In this document: positions 6,852 to 13,732 of the stretch, one piece after another
Layout of the letters: every line of letters begins with the position of its first letter
How positions within the stretch are numbered: position 1 is the first letter of the stretch
Assembly (NCBI GenBank): GCA_947090365.1
Contig: CAMUNT010000011.1
Span: 1-26,436 of the forward strand
DNA from: an uncultured Clostridia bacterium
GTDB lineage: Bacteria; Bacillota; Clostridia; Christensenellales; Borkfalkiaceae
Direction: 5' to 3'
DNA length: 26,436 nucleotides
Program-made: the position numbers and the translations under genes
The notes under the pieces: generated by a model
Database searches by the model: none
What the model saw: only the letters and a program-made list of their open reading frames with translations
What the model was told of the DNA's origin: nothing

Positions 6852-7502
6852 ATGAAAAATGATAAAGCTCATTTTGTCGCGTTTGTCGGCGTTATGTTTG
6901 CGCTGATATTCGTTTTGTTTCTTTTGGAAGGCGCTATTTCGCTTTTTGCGGGTTCAACGCCTTGTATCTTGTCGTTGCCTGTAGCGATTGCGCTTAGCAT
7001 ATACGATAACTGGAAAAAAAGTTTTATTGGCGGAACATTGCTCGGTTTAAGCAGTTGTTTATTCAGCTTAATCTTTGCTTCGGTATTTTTACCCTATGCA
7101 AATCCTTTAATTGCAGTTTTACCGAGGATTTTTATCGGTATAACGGCGTATTGGACATATTTCGGCTTTTCAAATCTATTCAGTAACTTTAAAAACAAAT
7201 ATGTAAAGGAAGCTTTGCCTGCGGCGCTTGCGGGTGCCGTCGGAGCGGTAACCAATACGGTTCTATATATGCTCTCGCTGTATATTTGGGGCAGTTGGTT
7301 AAGTACAATATATGGACAGCAGATAACTACGGGTATTCAGCTTTTGACGGTCATTTATTTCGCTGTCGAAATTGTGGCTTGCTTTATTTTAGTTCCCGTG
7401 TATACGGCTGTACTCAGGAAAATCAGCCATAGATTTATAGTAAAAAAGCATAATATAATCGATAATAACGGTGCGGAGCAATCTGCCGGAGAAAATATAT
7501 GA
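6852..7502 (+). CDS. panT: ECF transporter S component, probable pantothenate (PanT)
   Basis: 216 residues from the ATG at 6852, chosen because GGAG (6843-6846) sits five bases before it; a TTG at 6786 also opens the frame but adds a hydrophilic stretch without a good ribosome site. About six membrane segments are visible, as in ECF S-components. The stretches LSLPVAIALSIYDNWKKSFI, PLIAVLPRIFIGI and AGAVGAVTNTVLYML resemble the PanT subgroup. The protein would bind the vitamin and use the shared EcfAA'T energising module, which is not in this window. The stop overlaps coaX (ATGA), and a pantothenate kinase as coupled partner supports pantothenate as substrate. The substrate remains an inference. 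Confidence 0.78.
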   Translation: MKNDKAHFVAFVGVMFALIFVLFLLEGAISLFAGSTPCILSLPVAIALSIYDNWKKSFIGGTLLGLSSCLFSLIFASVFLPYANPLIAVLPRIFIGITAYWTYFGFSNLFSNFKNKYVKEALPAALAGAVGAVTNTVLYMLSLYIWGSWLSTIYGQQITTGIQLLTVIYFAVEIVACFILVPVYTAVLRKISHRFIVKKHNIIDNNGAEQSAGENI

Positions 7503-8266
7503 TTATTTGTATGGACGTGGGTAACACGAATATAAAATACGCCGTTTTTGACGGTGATAAGCTTGTTTTAAGCTTTCGCGTCGCAACCGAACATAAGAGG
7601 ACATCGGACGAGTACGGTGGTCAGCTTTTAAGTATTCTCGGAAATAACGAAATAAACGTAAATGACTTTACGGGCGGAATCATATCGTCTGTTGTGCCTC
7701 AGCTTGATTATACACTTGAAAGAATGTGTCTAACTTATCTGAAAATTAAACCGATGCAACTAGCTCCCGGTTTGAAAACAGGTCTCAATTTAAAGGTTGA
7801 CAGCGCAAAAGAGGTAGGTGCGGACAGGGTAGTAAACAACGTTGCAGGCATCAGAAAATACGGCGCGCCGCTTATAATTATAGATTTTGGAACAGCCACT
7901 ACTTTTAACGTCATTAACTCAAAAAGCGAATTTATCGGCGGAGTGATTGCTCCGGGAATAAAGGGTTCGCTTGACAGCCTTGTCAACGGTACTGCAAAGC
8001 TCCCGCGCGTTGAGATTGAAAAGCCTGAAACCGTAATAGGTAAGAATACAGTTACGAATATGCAGTCAGGCATTTTTTACGGCTTTGCAGGGCTTGTGGA
8101 ATACATTATAAAAAGAATTAAACGCGAGTTGAAATGCGACAATGTTCTTACGGTTGCAACGGGCGGATTTTCCGAAATTATAGCAAACGAAATTTCCTCG
8201 ATAGATCACGTTGATAAATTACTTACACTCAACGGACTTAAATATTTGTATGATTTGAACAAATAA
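7499..8266 (+). CDS. coaX: Type III pantothenate kinase
   Basis: 255 residues, full length. The ASKHA-fold motifs are intact: phosphate-1 DVGNTNIK (6-13), GADR (107-110) with downstream VVNNVAG, phosphate-2 DFGTATTFNV (129-138), and GGVIAPG (147-153). D129 is the expected catalytic Asp. The enzyme phosphorylates pantothenate with ATP in the first committed CoA step; type III enzymes use a monovalent cation and resist CoA feedback. It is coupled to the upstream S-component by a 4-base overlap, which joins vitamin uptake to trapping by phosphorylation. The ATP-grasp gene starts 29 bases downstream. Confidence 0.95.
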   Translation: MIICMDVGNTNIKYAVFDGDKLVLSFRVATEHKRTSDEYGGQLLSILGNNEINVNDFTGGIISSVVPQLDYTLERMCLTYLKIKPMQLAPGLKTGLNLKVDSAKEVGADRVVNNVAGIRKYGAPLIIIDFGTATTFNVINSKSEFIGGVIAPGIKGSLDSLVNGTAKLPRVEIEKPETVIGKNTVTNMQSGIFYGFAGLVEYIIKRIKRELKCDNVLTVATGGFSEIIANEISSIDHVDKLLTLNGLKYLYDLNK

Positions 8267-8295
8267 GGGCACCAATAGTAAATTTGTATAGTATT

Positions 8296-9159
8296 ATGAA
8301 ATGCATAATAGTTGTAAATGCGTATATAAGAAATAAATCGCAGCTTGCACAGGCGCAGAGAATAGCCGAGGAATTGACCTTGCTTGGGGCCGACTGCAAA
8401 ATCATTAAAAATATAAATCTTGCAGAAATTCAATTGGGCAAAATTCTTGCTGTGAAAGCTGATTTATGTGTTTTCTTGGATAAGGATAAAGCAACGGCAA
8501 GGCTTTTGGAAAAAAGCGGAGTAAAGCTTTACAACTGCGCAGAAGCAATGGAAATATGCGACGATAAAATGCTTACGCATATTGCTTTGGCGAATAACGG
8601 AATACCTATGCCCGACAGTGTTTACGCACCTCTTTGCTATTACGGTGATGCGCAAATTGATAAAGACTTTTTTATAGGCGTTGAAAAACTTGGTTATCCT
8701 TTGGTGGCTAAGAAGTGTTTCGGCTCTCTCGGGGCGGGGGTATTTCTGATCAAAAACCGTTATGAGCTTGAAAATTTTGAAAATGCAAATAAATTAGTCG
8801 CACATTTTTATCAAAAATTTATCGGAATCGGCGGAGAGGATATACGCGTAATTATAATAGATGGAAAATACGTTTGTGCGATGAAGCGGACTAATAAATG
8901 CGATTTTCGCTCTAATATTGATTTGGGCGGACAGGGAGAAAAGATCGAAGCAGACGGTAAACTGATTGAATTGTGTGAAAGAACGGCCGAAATTTTAAAT
9001 CTCGACTATTGCGGAATTGATATTTTAACAGACGGCAACGGAAATATGTACGTTTGTGAAGTCAATTCAAACGCTTTTTTCGCCGAAGCTGAACGTGTTT
9101 GCGGAGTAAATATTGCAAAAAAATACGCCGAACTGATTATTGCAAGCAAAAACGCTTGA
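8296..9159 (+). CDS. RimK-type ATP-grasp ligase
   Basis: 287 residues from the ATG at 8296; a TTG at 8284 adds four residues, and neither has a clear ribosome site. Domains in order: pre-ATP-grasp (1-85), ATP-grasp lid with PLVAKK (135-140) and the Gly-rich GSLGAGVF (143-150), and the core with EDIRVIIIDGKYVCAMKR (181-198), RSNIDLGG (205-212), D242, and the metal ligands E255 and N257 in CEVNSN. This is the RimK/LysX/CofF pattern for ATP-dependent ligation of an amino acid to a carboxylate. The acceptor is unknown. Its position behind panT-coaX may be chance or may point to a pantothenate- or CoA-related substrate. It is followed by the tRNA-Ser promoter. Confidence 0.82.
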   Translation: MKCIIVVNAYIRNKSQLAQAQRIAEELTLLGADCKIIKNINLAEIQLGKILAVKADLCVFLDKDKATARLLEKSGVKLYNCAEAMEICDDKMLTHIALANNGIPMPDSVYAPLCYYGDAQIDKDFFIGVEKLGYPLVAKKCFGSLGAGVFLIKNRYELENFENANKLVAHFYQKFIGIGGEDIRVIIIDGKYVCAMKRTNKCDFRSNIDLGGQGEKIEADGKLIELCERTAEILNLDYCGIDILTDGNGNMYVCEVNSNAFFAEAERVCGVNIAKKYAELIIASKNA

Positions 9160-9163
9160 TTTT

Positions 9164-9192
9164 TTGACGTTTTTTTATTATTATAATATAAG
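9164..9192 (+). promoter_or_regulatory. Promoter of tRNA-Ser
   Basis: TTGACG (9164-9169), 17-bp spacer, TATAAG (9187-9192); an overlapping TATAAT (9182-9187) has too short a spacer for this -35. The start would fall near 9199. Confidence 0.6.
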
Positions 9193-9213
9193 TATTTGAA
9201 TTATATAAATTAT

Positions 9214-9304
9214 GCAGAGATGGCTGAGCGGTTTAAGGCGCACGATTGGAAATCGTGTGACGGCTAATACCCGTCCGGAGGTTCAAATCCTCTTCTCTGC
9301 GCCA
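9214..9304 (+). tRNA. tRNA-Ser(GGA)
   Basis: Acceptor GCAGAGA pairs with TCTCTGC (9294-9300), followed by discriminator G and an encoded CCA. The anticodon stem CACGA/TCGTG encloses loop TTGGAAA with anticodon GGA (9248-9250), which reads UCC and UCU. A long variable arm between the anticodon and T arms confirms a class II tRNA. The T loop is TTCAAAT. Confidence 0.96.
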
Positions 9305-9306
9305 GA

Positions 9307-9343
9307 GTCTTGCTATTGAAATTTTATAGCAAGACATTTTTTT
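9307..9343 (+). terminator. Terminator of tRNA-Ser
   Basis: GTCTTGCTAT (9307-9316) pairs perfectly with ATAGCAAGAC (9326-9335), followed by seven T. Confidence 0.88.
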
Positions 9344-9382
9344 AAGTGTGAATGAGCGGAGTACTAATCGGTTAAATAGCAG

Positions 9383-9410
9383 AAAGTGCGGAAAATATTC
9401 CGCACTTTTT
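9383..9410. terminator. Hairpin downstream of the XRE gene
   Basis: AAAGTGCGGAA (9383-9393) pairs with TTCCGCACTTT (9398-9408). The U tract is better on the plus strand (TTTTT to 9410), so it may back up the tRNA terminator as well as end the minus-strand XRE transcript. Confidence 0.7.
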
Positions 9411-9413
9411 AAT

Positions 9414-9638
9414 TTACCTGAGCTTAGTTCCCGTATCGTCCTCCAGACCCAACAGATAATCTGAATTTACGTCAAAGAATACGGAAATATTTGCAAGGGT
9501 TTCAAGGTCAGGTTGACTGCGTCCGCATTCCCAGTCGCAAATACTGCTGTTGCTTGTATTCAGAATTTCTGCAAGCTTCTGCTGGCTGATCCGCTTGTTC
9601 TTTCTAAGCTCTTTTAATCGTTCCTGAAAAATTTTCAT
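9414..9638 (-). CDS. XRE-family HTH repressor
   Basis: 74 residues from the ATG at 9638. The Cro/C1-type helix-turn-helix covers about 5-60: KELRKNKRISQQKLAEILN, then the recognition helix in NTSNSSICDWECGRSQPD, then ETLANISVFFDVNSDYLLG. There is no extra sensor domain. A start at 9677 adds 13 residues but would lie upstream of a TATAAT (9645-9650) that sits six bases before the shorter start. The gene is divergent from the TetR-ABC operon, and two related palindromes lie between them, so it is probably an autoregulated repressor of both promoters. No signal can be inferred. Confidence 0.85.
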   Translation of the reverse strand: MKIFQERLKELRKNKRISQQKLAEILNTSNSSICDWECGRSQPDLETLANISVFFDVNSDYLLGLEDDTGTKLR

Positions 9639-9644
9639 AATTTC

Positions 9645-9664
9645 ATTATAGGAAATTTCCCTAA
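9645..9664 (-). promoter_or_regulatory. XRE -10 box with second operator copy
   Basis: Minus-strand TATAAT (9645-9650) overlaps an imperfect copy of the same operator, ATAGGAA-ATT-TCCCTAA (9648-9664), which matches the perfect site at 9677 in 12 of 14 arm positions. The -35 (CAATAA) is poor. The centres of the two sites are 29 bp apart. Confidence 0.55.
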
Positions 9665-9670
9665 AAATTA

Positions 9671-9699
9671 TTGACATTAGGGAAAATCCCTAATATAAT
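9671..9699 (+). promoter_or_regulatory. Consensus promoter with a perfect palindromic operator in its spacer
   Basis: TTGACA (9671-9676), exactly 17 bp, TATAAT (9694-9699): both hexamers match consensus. The entire spacer is the palindrome TTAGGGA-AAA-TCCCTAA (9677-9693). A repressor bound there would block RNA polymerase. It drives the TetR-ABC operon; the divergent XRE protein is the likely ligand. Confidence 0.85.
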
Positions 9700-9727
9700 A
9701 TATGTAAAATATTGACTTAATTAAATA

Positions 9728-9758
9728 TTATTGATAAAATAACAGTTGTTATCAATAA
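9728..9758 (+). promoter_or_regulatory. Inverted repeats in the tetR leader, probable TetR operator
   Basis: An outer repeat TTATTGATAA (9728-9737) / TTATCAATAA (9749-9758) and an overlapping palindrome ATAACA-GT-TGTTAT (9739-9752) lie downstream of the promoter and 27 or more bases before the ATG. Size and position suit autorepression by the TetR protein. Confidence 0.55.
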
Positions 9759-9784
9759 CTTATGTTATTTACACGGTGAACGCT

Positions 9785-10348
9785 ATGGCAAAAAAAATGA
9801 TAACTAAAGAAATGATATTAAATTCTGCGTTTGAGCTGTTGCGTAAGGGTGGAGAATCCGCGCTTAGCGTAAGAGCAATTGCAAGTGTGTGCAATTGTTC
9901 AACACAGCCTATTTATCTTTCGTTTAAAGGGATTGACGAGATCAAAGACGAGCTATGTAAAATGGCAATGGAGTACTTTTACAAGTATCTGTTAAAAATG
10001 GTTGCCGACAAAAAATATCCGGAATATAAATCAATGGGGATGGCGTACGTCAAATTTGCGCATGACGAACCTGAATTGTTCAAATACGTTTTTATGACAA
10101 AACCGCGAATAAAATACGATTCCGTTGACGCAAGTTTCGAAGTTTCGGTAAACGTAATAAAAAGAAATTTGAAAATCAGCGACGAAGCGGCGAGAAAACT
10201 GCACATGGAAATGTGGCTATTCGGACACGGCATTGCCACTATGTACATTACCGATTATCTTAACTTTGATTTGGATACTGTCAGCGATATGTATAAAGAC
10301 GTGTATAATGGAATTATCAAAAATTTAGGAGCAGACAATGTTAATTAA
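9785..10348 (+). CDS. TetR-family regulator of the ABC efflux pair
   Basis: 187 residues from the ATG at 9785; GGTGA (9775-9779) is a usable ribosome site six bases upstream. An upstream TTG at 9746 lies inside the inverted repeat and is unlikely. The N-terminal helix-turn-helix (about 10-50: ILNSAFELLRKGGESALSV, then CNCSTQPIYLSFKGIDEI) is TetR-like, with an unusual Cys-x-Cys in the turn. The C-terminal helical domain, with KFAHDEPELFKYVF, resembles the TetR_C_33/WHG ligand-binding type. It overlaps the ABC ATPase gene by 11 bases. It probably senses the exported compound and represses its own operon. Confidence 0.85.
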   Translation: MAKKMITKEMILNSAFELLRKGGESALSVRAIASVCNCSTQPIYLSFKGIDEIKDELCKMAMEYFYKYLLKMVADKKYPEYKSMGMAYVKFAHDEPELFKYVFMTKPRIKYDSVDASFEVSVNVIKRNLKISDEAARKLHMEMWLFGHGIATMYITDYLNFDLDTVSDMYKDVYNGIIKNLGADNVN

Positions 10349-11246
10349 TATTGAAAATCTTGAAAAATCATTTAAAGACGTAAAGGCCGTAAATAATATT
10401 TCTTTTAGAGTAAAAGAAGGCGAGTTGTTTTCATTTTTGGGTGTAAACGGCGCCGGAAAATCAACGACTATCAATATGATAAGCGGAGTTTTAATTAAAG
10501 ACAGCGGAAGGATTGAAGTTTGCGGTTACGATATCGATACCGATACTGAAAAGATAAAAAGAAATATCGGTATAGTCTTTCAGAATTCCGTATTGGATAA
10601 CAAGCTGACTGCATACGAAAATCTCAGATATCGTGCGGCTTTATACGGAATACACGGAAAGGACTTTAAAACGGCACTCGCTGAATCTGTTGAAAGGTTC
10701 GATTTAAATGAAATATTAAGAAGACCGCTGTGCAAGCTTTCCGGCGGACAGAAACGACGCGTTGATATTGCGCGCGCACTTATACATAAACCCAGGCTTT
10801 TGATTTTGGATGAACCGACTACGGGACTTGATCCGAAAACGAGGATAACCGTATGGAGCGTAGTTGAAAGGCTGAGGAAAGAGGAAGGGCTAACTGTATT
10901 TTTAACAACGCATTATATGGAAGAGGCGTCCGATTCCGATTACGTTGTAATTCTGGATACAGGAAAAATAGCGGCGGAAGGAACCCCGCACGAGCTGAAA
11001 AATAAATATGCAAGCGATTTTTTAAAGCTTTACAATCACCGTGAAGAAGCGGAAAAATATTTTTCGTCACTTGGCTATGCGATTAAAAACGAGCGCGATT
11101 TCACTCAAATCGAGTTAAAGAGCACAACGGAAACCATAAAGTTTTTTAAGGAAATGCCACATATTTTTGAGGATTTCGAAGTACTTAAAGGTAATATGGA
11201 CAACGTGTTTTTGAAAGTAACAGGTAAGGATTTACAGGGAGGTTAA
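10338..11246 (+). CDS. ABC transporter ATPase, DrrA-like drug export type
   Basis: 302 residues. Walker A GVNGAGKST (35-43), Q-loop Q82, signature LSGGQ (134-138), Walker B LLILDE (154-159), D-loop GLD and H-loop H192 are all intact. The ~70-residue C-terminal extension is typical of DrrA/CcmA-type export ATPases. The ribosome site GGAG lies within the end of the tetR gene, with which it overlaps. It pairs with the ABC-2 permease directly downstream to expel a hydrophobic compound or antibiotic; the substrate is unknown. Confidence 0.93.
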   Translation: MLINIENLEKSFKDVKAVNNISFRVKEGELFSFLGVNGAGKSTTINMISGVLIKDSGRIEVCGYDIDTDTEKIKRNIGIVFQNSVLDNKLTAYENLRYRAALYGIHGKDFKTALAESVERFDLNEILRRPLCKLSGGQKRRVDIARALIHKPRLLILDEPTTGLDPKTRITVWSVVERLRKEEGLTVFLTTHYMEEASDSDYVVILDTGKIAAEGTPHELKNKYASDFLKLYNHREEAEKYFSSLGYAIKNERDFTQIELKSTTETIKFFKEMPHIFEDFEVLKGNMDNVFLKVTGKDLQGG

Positions 11247-11250
11247 AGTT

Positions 11251-12168
11251 ATGCTTGAATGCAAAAAAATGTTTGCACTAATATCGAGGCACACCAAGTG
11301 TTATTTTAAGAACAAATTTATGTTTTTTACGTCGCTGATCACGCCTTTGATTTTGCTGGTATTGTTTGCTACGTTTTTGAGGAACATATATGTCGAAAGT
11401 TTTGAAATGATCGCCTCCGAATTTGAAACGACGATTAAACCGAACGTTTTAAACGGTATTACGGGGGCCTGGTTGATGTCGTCGATACTGAGCGTAAGTT
11501 CGGTGACGGTGGCATTTTGTTCAAATATTATTATGGCCGAAGATAAAATGAATTCTACGGTAAACGATTTTAATGTTTCTCCCGTAAAAAGCGCGACGGT
11601 TTCTATTTCTTATTTTGTTTCAAACTTCTTTGTTACCTTTATAGTTATTATGAGCATTATGCTTATCGGGCATATTTATCTATGCGCGGTCGGCTGGTAT
11701 ATTCCCGTCGGTGATGCGTTTATGATAATCGTTGACTGTGTTTGCGGTATTCTTTTCGGAACCTTGCTTTCGGGTATCGTGCTCAGCTTCGTTTCTAATC
11801 AGGGCGGAGTTTCTGCCGTATCAACACTTGTTTCTTCAATGTACGGATTTATTTGCGGAGCCTATATGCCGCTTTCGCAGTTTTCGGAGGGATTGAGAAA
11901 CATTTTGGGATTTCTGCCAGGGACGTACAGTGTGGGAATAATGCGCAATCACTATATGAACGGATACATAAATGAAATTATTAAAGATAATCTCTCTGTT
12001 GCCGACGAAATATCAAAAGCTATCAAAGACGGCTTCGATGCTAATTTGTACGTATTCGGAAATCAGGTTTCGCTTGGAGCGATGTATGGGATACTGCTCG
12101 GCAGTTGTGCCGTATTTTTTGCCTTATATATAACGATAGTAATATTTAAAAATAGAAAAAAGAAATAG
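11251..12168 (+). CDS. ABC-2 type permease
   Basis: 305 residues. An N-terminal cytosolic stretch leads to a first membrane segment (SLITPLILLVLFATFL, about 28-43), a ~50-residue loop, a cluster of five membrane segments through residue ~225, a second external loop and a last helix ending in NRKKK. The pattern FICGAYMPLSQFSEGLRNIL with downstream LPGTYSVGIMR is characteristic of the ABC-2 family. AGGGAGG (11236-11242) lies eight bases before the ATG. It forms the membrane part of the exporter with the preceding ATPase and is the last intact gene of the TetR operon. Confidence 0.9.
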   Translation: MLECKKMFALISRHTKCYFKNKFMFFTSLITPLILLVLFATFLRNIYVESFEMIASEFETTIKPNVLNGITGAWLMSSILSVSSVTVAFCSNIIMAEDKMNSTVNDFNVSPVKSATVSISYFVSNFFVTFIVIMSIMLIGHIYLCAVGWYIPVGDAFMIIVDCVCGILFGTLLSGIVLSFVSNQGGVSAVSTLVSSMYGFICGAYMPLSQFSEGLRNILGFLPGTYSVGIMRNHYMNGYINEIIKDNLSVADEISKAIKDGFDANLYVFGNQVSLGAMYGILLGSCAVFFALYITIVIFKNRKKK

Positions 12169-12179
12169 TACGGTGATTT

Positions 12180-12371
12180 ATAAAAAAGTACGAATACGTA
12201 ATAATTAAGCTGAAAAACAACGTTGTAAAGGATGCAGTTTCTACGGAATACAGAAAGATTATAGACGATTTTTCGGTAAAGTGATATTCTTATGCGGGGT
12301 TCATTCCTGTGCGTTTGGGGCCGAGCGGAAAAATAGTTGAAATGGACTTGATTTTTGAAACCGATAATTGA
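12180..12371 (+). pseudogene. Broken small DUF4177-like gene
   Basis: One continuous frame reads KKYEYVIIKLKNNVVKDAV, continues to DDFSVK, meets TGA (12282-12284, codon 35), and resumes YSYAGFIPVRLGPSGKIVEM to FETDN and a final TGA. It resembles small DUF4177-type proteins, where a Gly commonly stands at the stop position (KGYxxxGFIP), so one G-to-T change (GGA to TGA) would explain the lesion. The expected start is ATA (12180-12182) after GGTGA (12172-12176), suggesting loss of an ATG too. TGA ends other genes here, so recoding is unlikely. It lies 11 bases after the permease and may be a decaying last gene of that operon. Confidence 0.7.
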
Positions 12372-12376
12372 TTTTC

Positions 12377-12405
12377 TTGCAATTATTTTTAAAAAATGGT
12401 AAAAT
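12377..12405 (+). promoter_or_regulatory. Promoter of the M29 aminopeptidase
   Basis: TTGCAA (12377-12382), 17-bp spacer, TGG-extended TAAAAT (12400-12405). The start would be near 12412, about 23 bases before the ATG at 12435. Confidence 0.75.
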
Positions 12406-12434
12406 GTGCTAAAACAAAAATAAGGAGTAATCAG

Positions 12435-13658
12435 ATGCAGGAAAGATTAAAGAAATATGCCGAGCTTATAGTTAAGTGCGGCCTTAACGTTAAAGAGGGG
12501 CAGGAGGTTATAATCAGGTGTGAATTGGATCAGCCCGAATTCGTTGCGCTATGCGTAGAAGAATGCTACAAGTGCGGTGCGTCGAAGGTCCGAGTTGACT
12601 GGTCGCATATGCCAATTACAAAGCTTAGCTACAATTACAGGACACTTGAAAGCCTTTCGGAAGTAACGGAAGAGGAAAAGGCAAGGCTTCAGCACAGAGT
12701 GGATAATATCCCTTGCAGACTTTGGCTTGACTCCGACGATCCCGATGGATTAAGTGGAACGGATAGTGAAAAGATTGCTAAAGCAAATATGGCGCGTTAT
12801 CCGATATTAAAACCTTATATCGATAAGCTTGAAAACAAAGAGCAGTGGTGCATTGCTGCTGTTCCAGGTAAAGAATGGGCGAAGAAAGTTTTCCCTAAGC
12901 TGTCGGTTGAAAAAGCTATGGAAAAGCTTTGGGACGCGATTTTGCTTTGCTCCCGCATAGACGACGACCCGATTGCGGCCTGGAAAGTGCATAACGAAAA
13001 TTTAGCAAAACGTTGTAAATTTCTTAACGACCATAAATTCGATAAGCTTGAATACAAAAGCGCAAACGGAACGGACTTCGTTGTCGGTCTGAATCCGCGC
13101 GGAAGGTTTTCCGGCGGCGGCGAACGCACGCTTGGAACAAAAATCTATTTTAATCCTAATATTCCCAGTGAAGAAGTATTCACTTCACCCATGCGAGGTA
13201 TAGCCGACGGCTTAGTAGTTGCAACGAAACCTCTTTCATATCAGGGTAAACTGATTGAAAATTTCTGGGTAAAATTCAAAGACGGAAAAGTTATCGAAGT
13301 CGGGGCAGAGAAAAATCAGGACTTGCTTGAAAAAATGGTAAGGATGGATGAGGGCGCTTCGTATCTCGGTGAATGCGCTTTAATTGCTTATGATTCGCCG
13401 ATAAACAATACGGGTATTCTGTTCTACAATACTTTGTTCGATGAAAATGCAAGTTGTCATTTAGCTCTCGGCAGAGGATTTAACGAGTGCCTTGAAGGCT
13501 TTGAAAATATGACGGTAGATGAGTGCGAAAAAGCCGGAATCAACAATTCGATGATACACGTTGATTTTATGATCGGAAGCAAAGATATGTCTATTGTCGG
13601 AGTAACAAAAGAAGGTGACCGCATTCAGATTTTTAAGAACGGAAACTGGGTCATATAG
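12435..13658 (+). CDS. M29 family metallo-aminopeptidase (AmpS/PepS type)
   Basis: 407 residues from the ATG at 12435, chosen because AGGAG (12423-12427) sits seven bases upstream; an ATG at 12396 lies inside the promoter. The family's metal-site motifs are present: NIPSEEVFTSP (242-252) with the first Glu, LGECALI (311-317) with the second, TLFDENASCHLALG (333-346) with H342, and NSMIHVDFMIGS (371-382) with H375 and D377. M29 enzymes are cytosolic dimers with a two-metal centre that remove N-terminal residues from peptides. The gene is monocistronic between its promoter and a terminator. Confidence 0.93.
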   Translation: MQERLKKYAELIVKCGLNVKEGQEVIIRCELDQPEFVALCVEECYKCGASKVRVDWSHMPITKLSYNYRTLESLSEVTEEEKARLQHRVDNIPCRLWLDSDDPDGLSGTDSEKIAKANMARYPILKPYIDKLENKEQWCIAAVPGKEWAKKVFPKLSVEKAMEKLWDAILLCSRIDDDPIAAWKVHNENLAKRCKFLNDHKFDKLEYKSANGTDFVVGLNPRGRFSGGGERTLGTKIYFNPNIPSEEVFTSPMRGIADGLVVATKPLSYQGKLIENFWVKFKDGKVIEVGAEKNQDLLEKMVRMDEGASYLGECALIAYDSPINNTGILFYNTLFDENASCHLALGRGFNECLEGFENMTVDECEKAGINNSMIHVDFMIGSKDMSIVGVTKEGDRIQIFKNGNWVI

Positions 13659-13670
13659 TCAAATTAATAG

Positions 13671-13697
13671 AAAAAGCGGTCAGAAGACCGCTTTTTT
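13671..13697. terminator. Bidirectional terminator between convergent genes
   Basis: AAAAAGCGGTC (13671-13681) pairs with GACCGCTTTTT (13686-13696) around a 4-base loop. A and T tracts on both sides serve the aminopeptidase and the methyltransferase genes. Confidence 0.9.
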
Positions 13698-13732
13698 ATT
13701 GTATTTTAAGTACTATGCTACACATAAATAAA

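Noticed and set aside
9746..9784. Upstream TTG start of the TetR gene
   Set aside because: It lies within the inverted repeat, adds 13 residues before the normal TetR N-terminus and lacks a ribosome site.
12282..12284. TGA read as Gly or another amino acid (recoding)
   Set aside because: TGA ends well-supported genes in this window through ATGA overlaps (5804-5806, 7500-7502), no selenocysteine context fits, and the start codon is also degraded, so a pseudogene is simpler.
12396..12434. Upstream ATG of the M29 aminopeptidase
   Set aside because: It overlaps the -10 box of the promoter, and a strong AGGAG serves ATG 12435, where family members begin.
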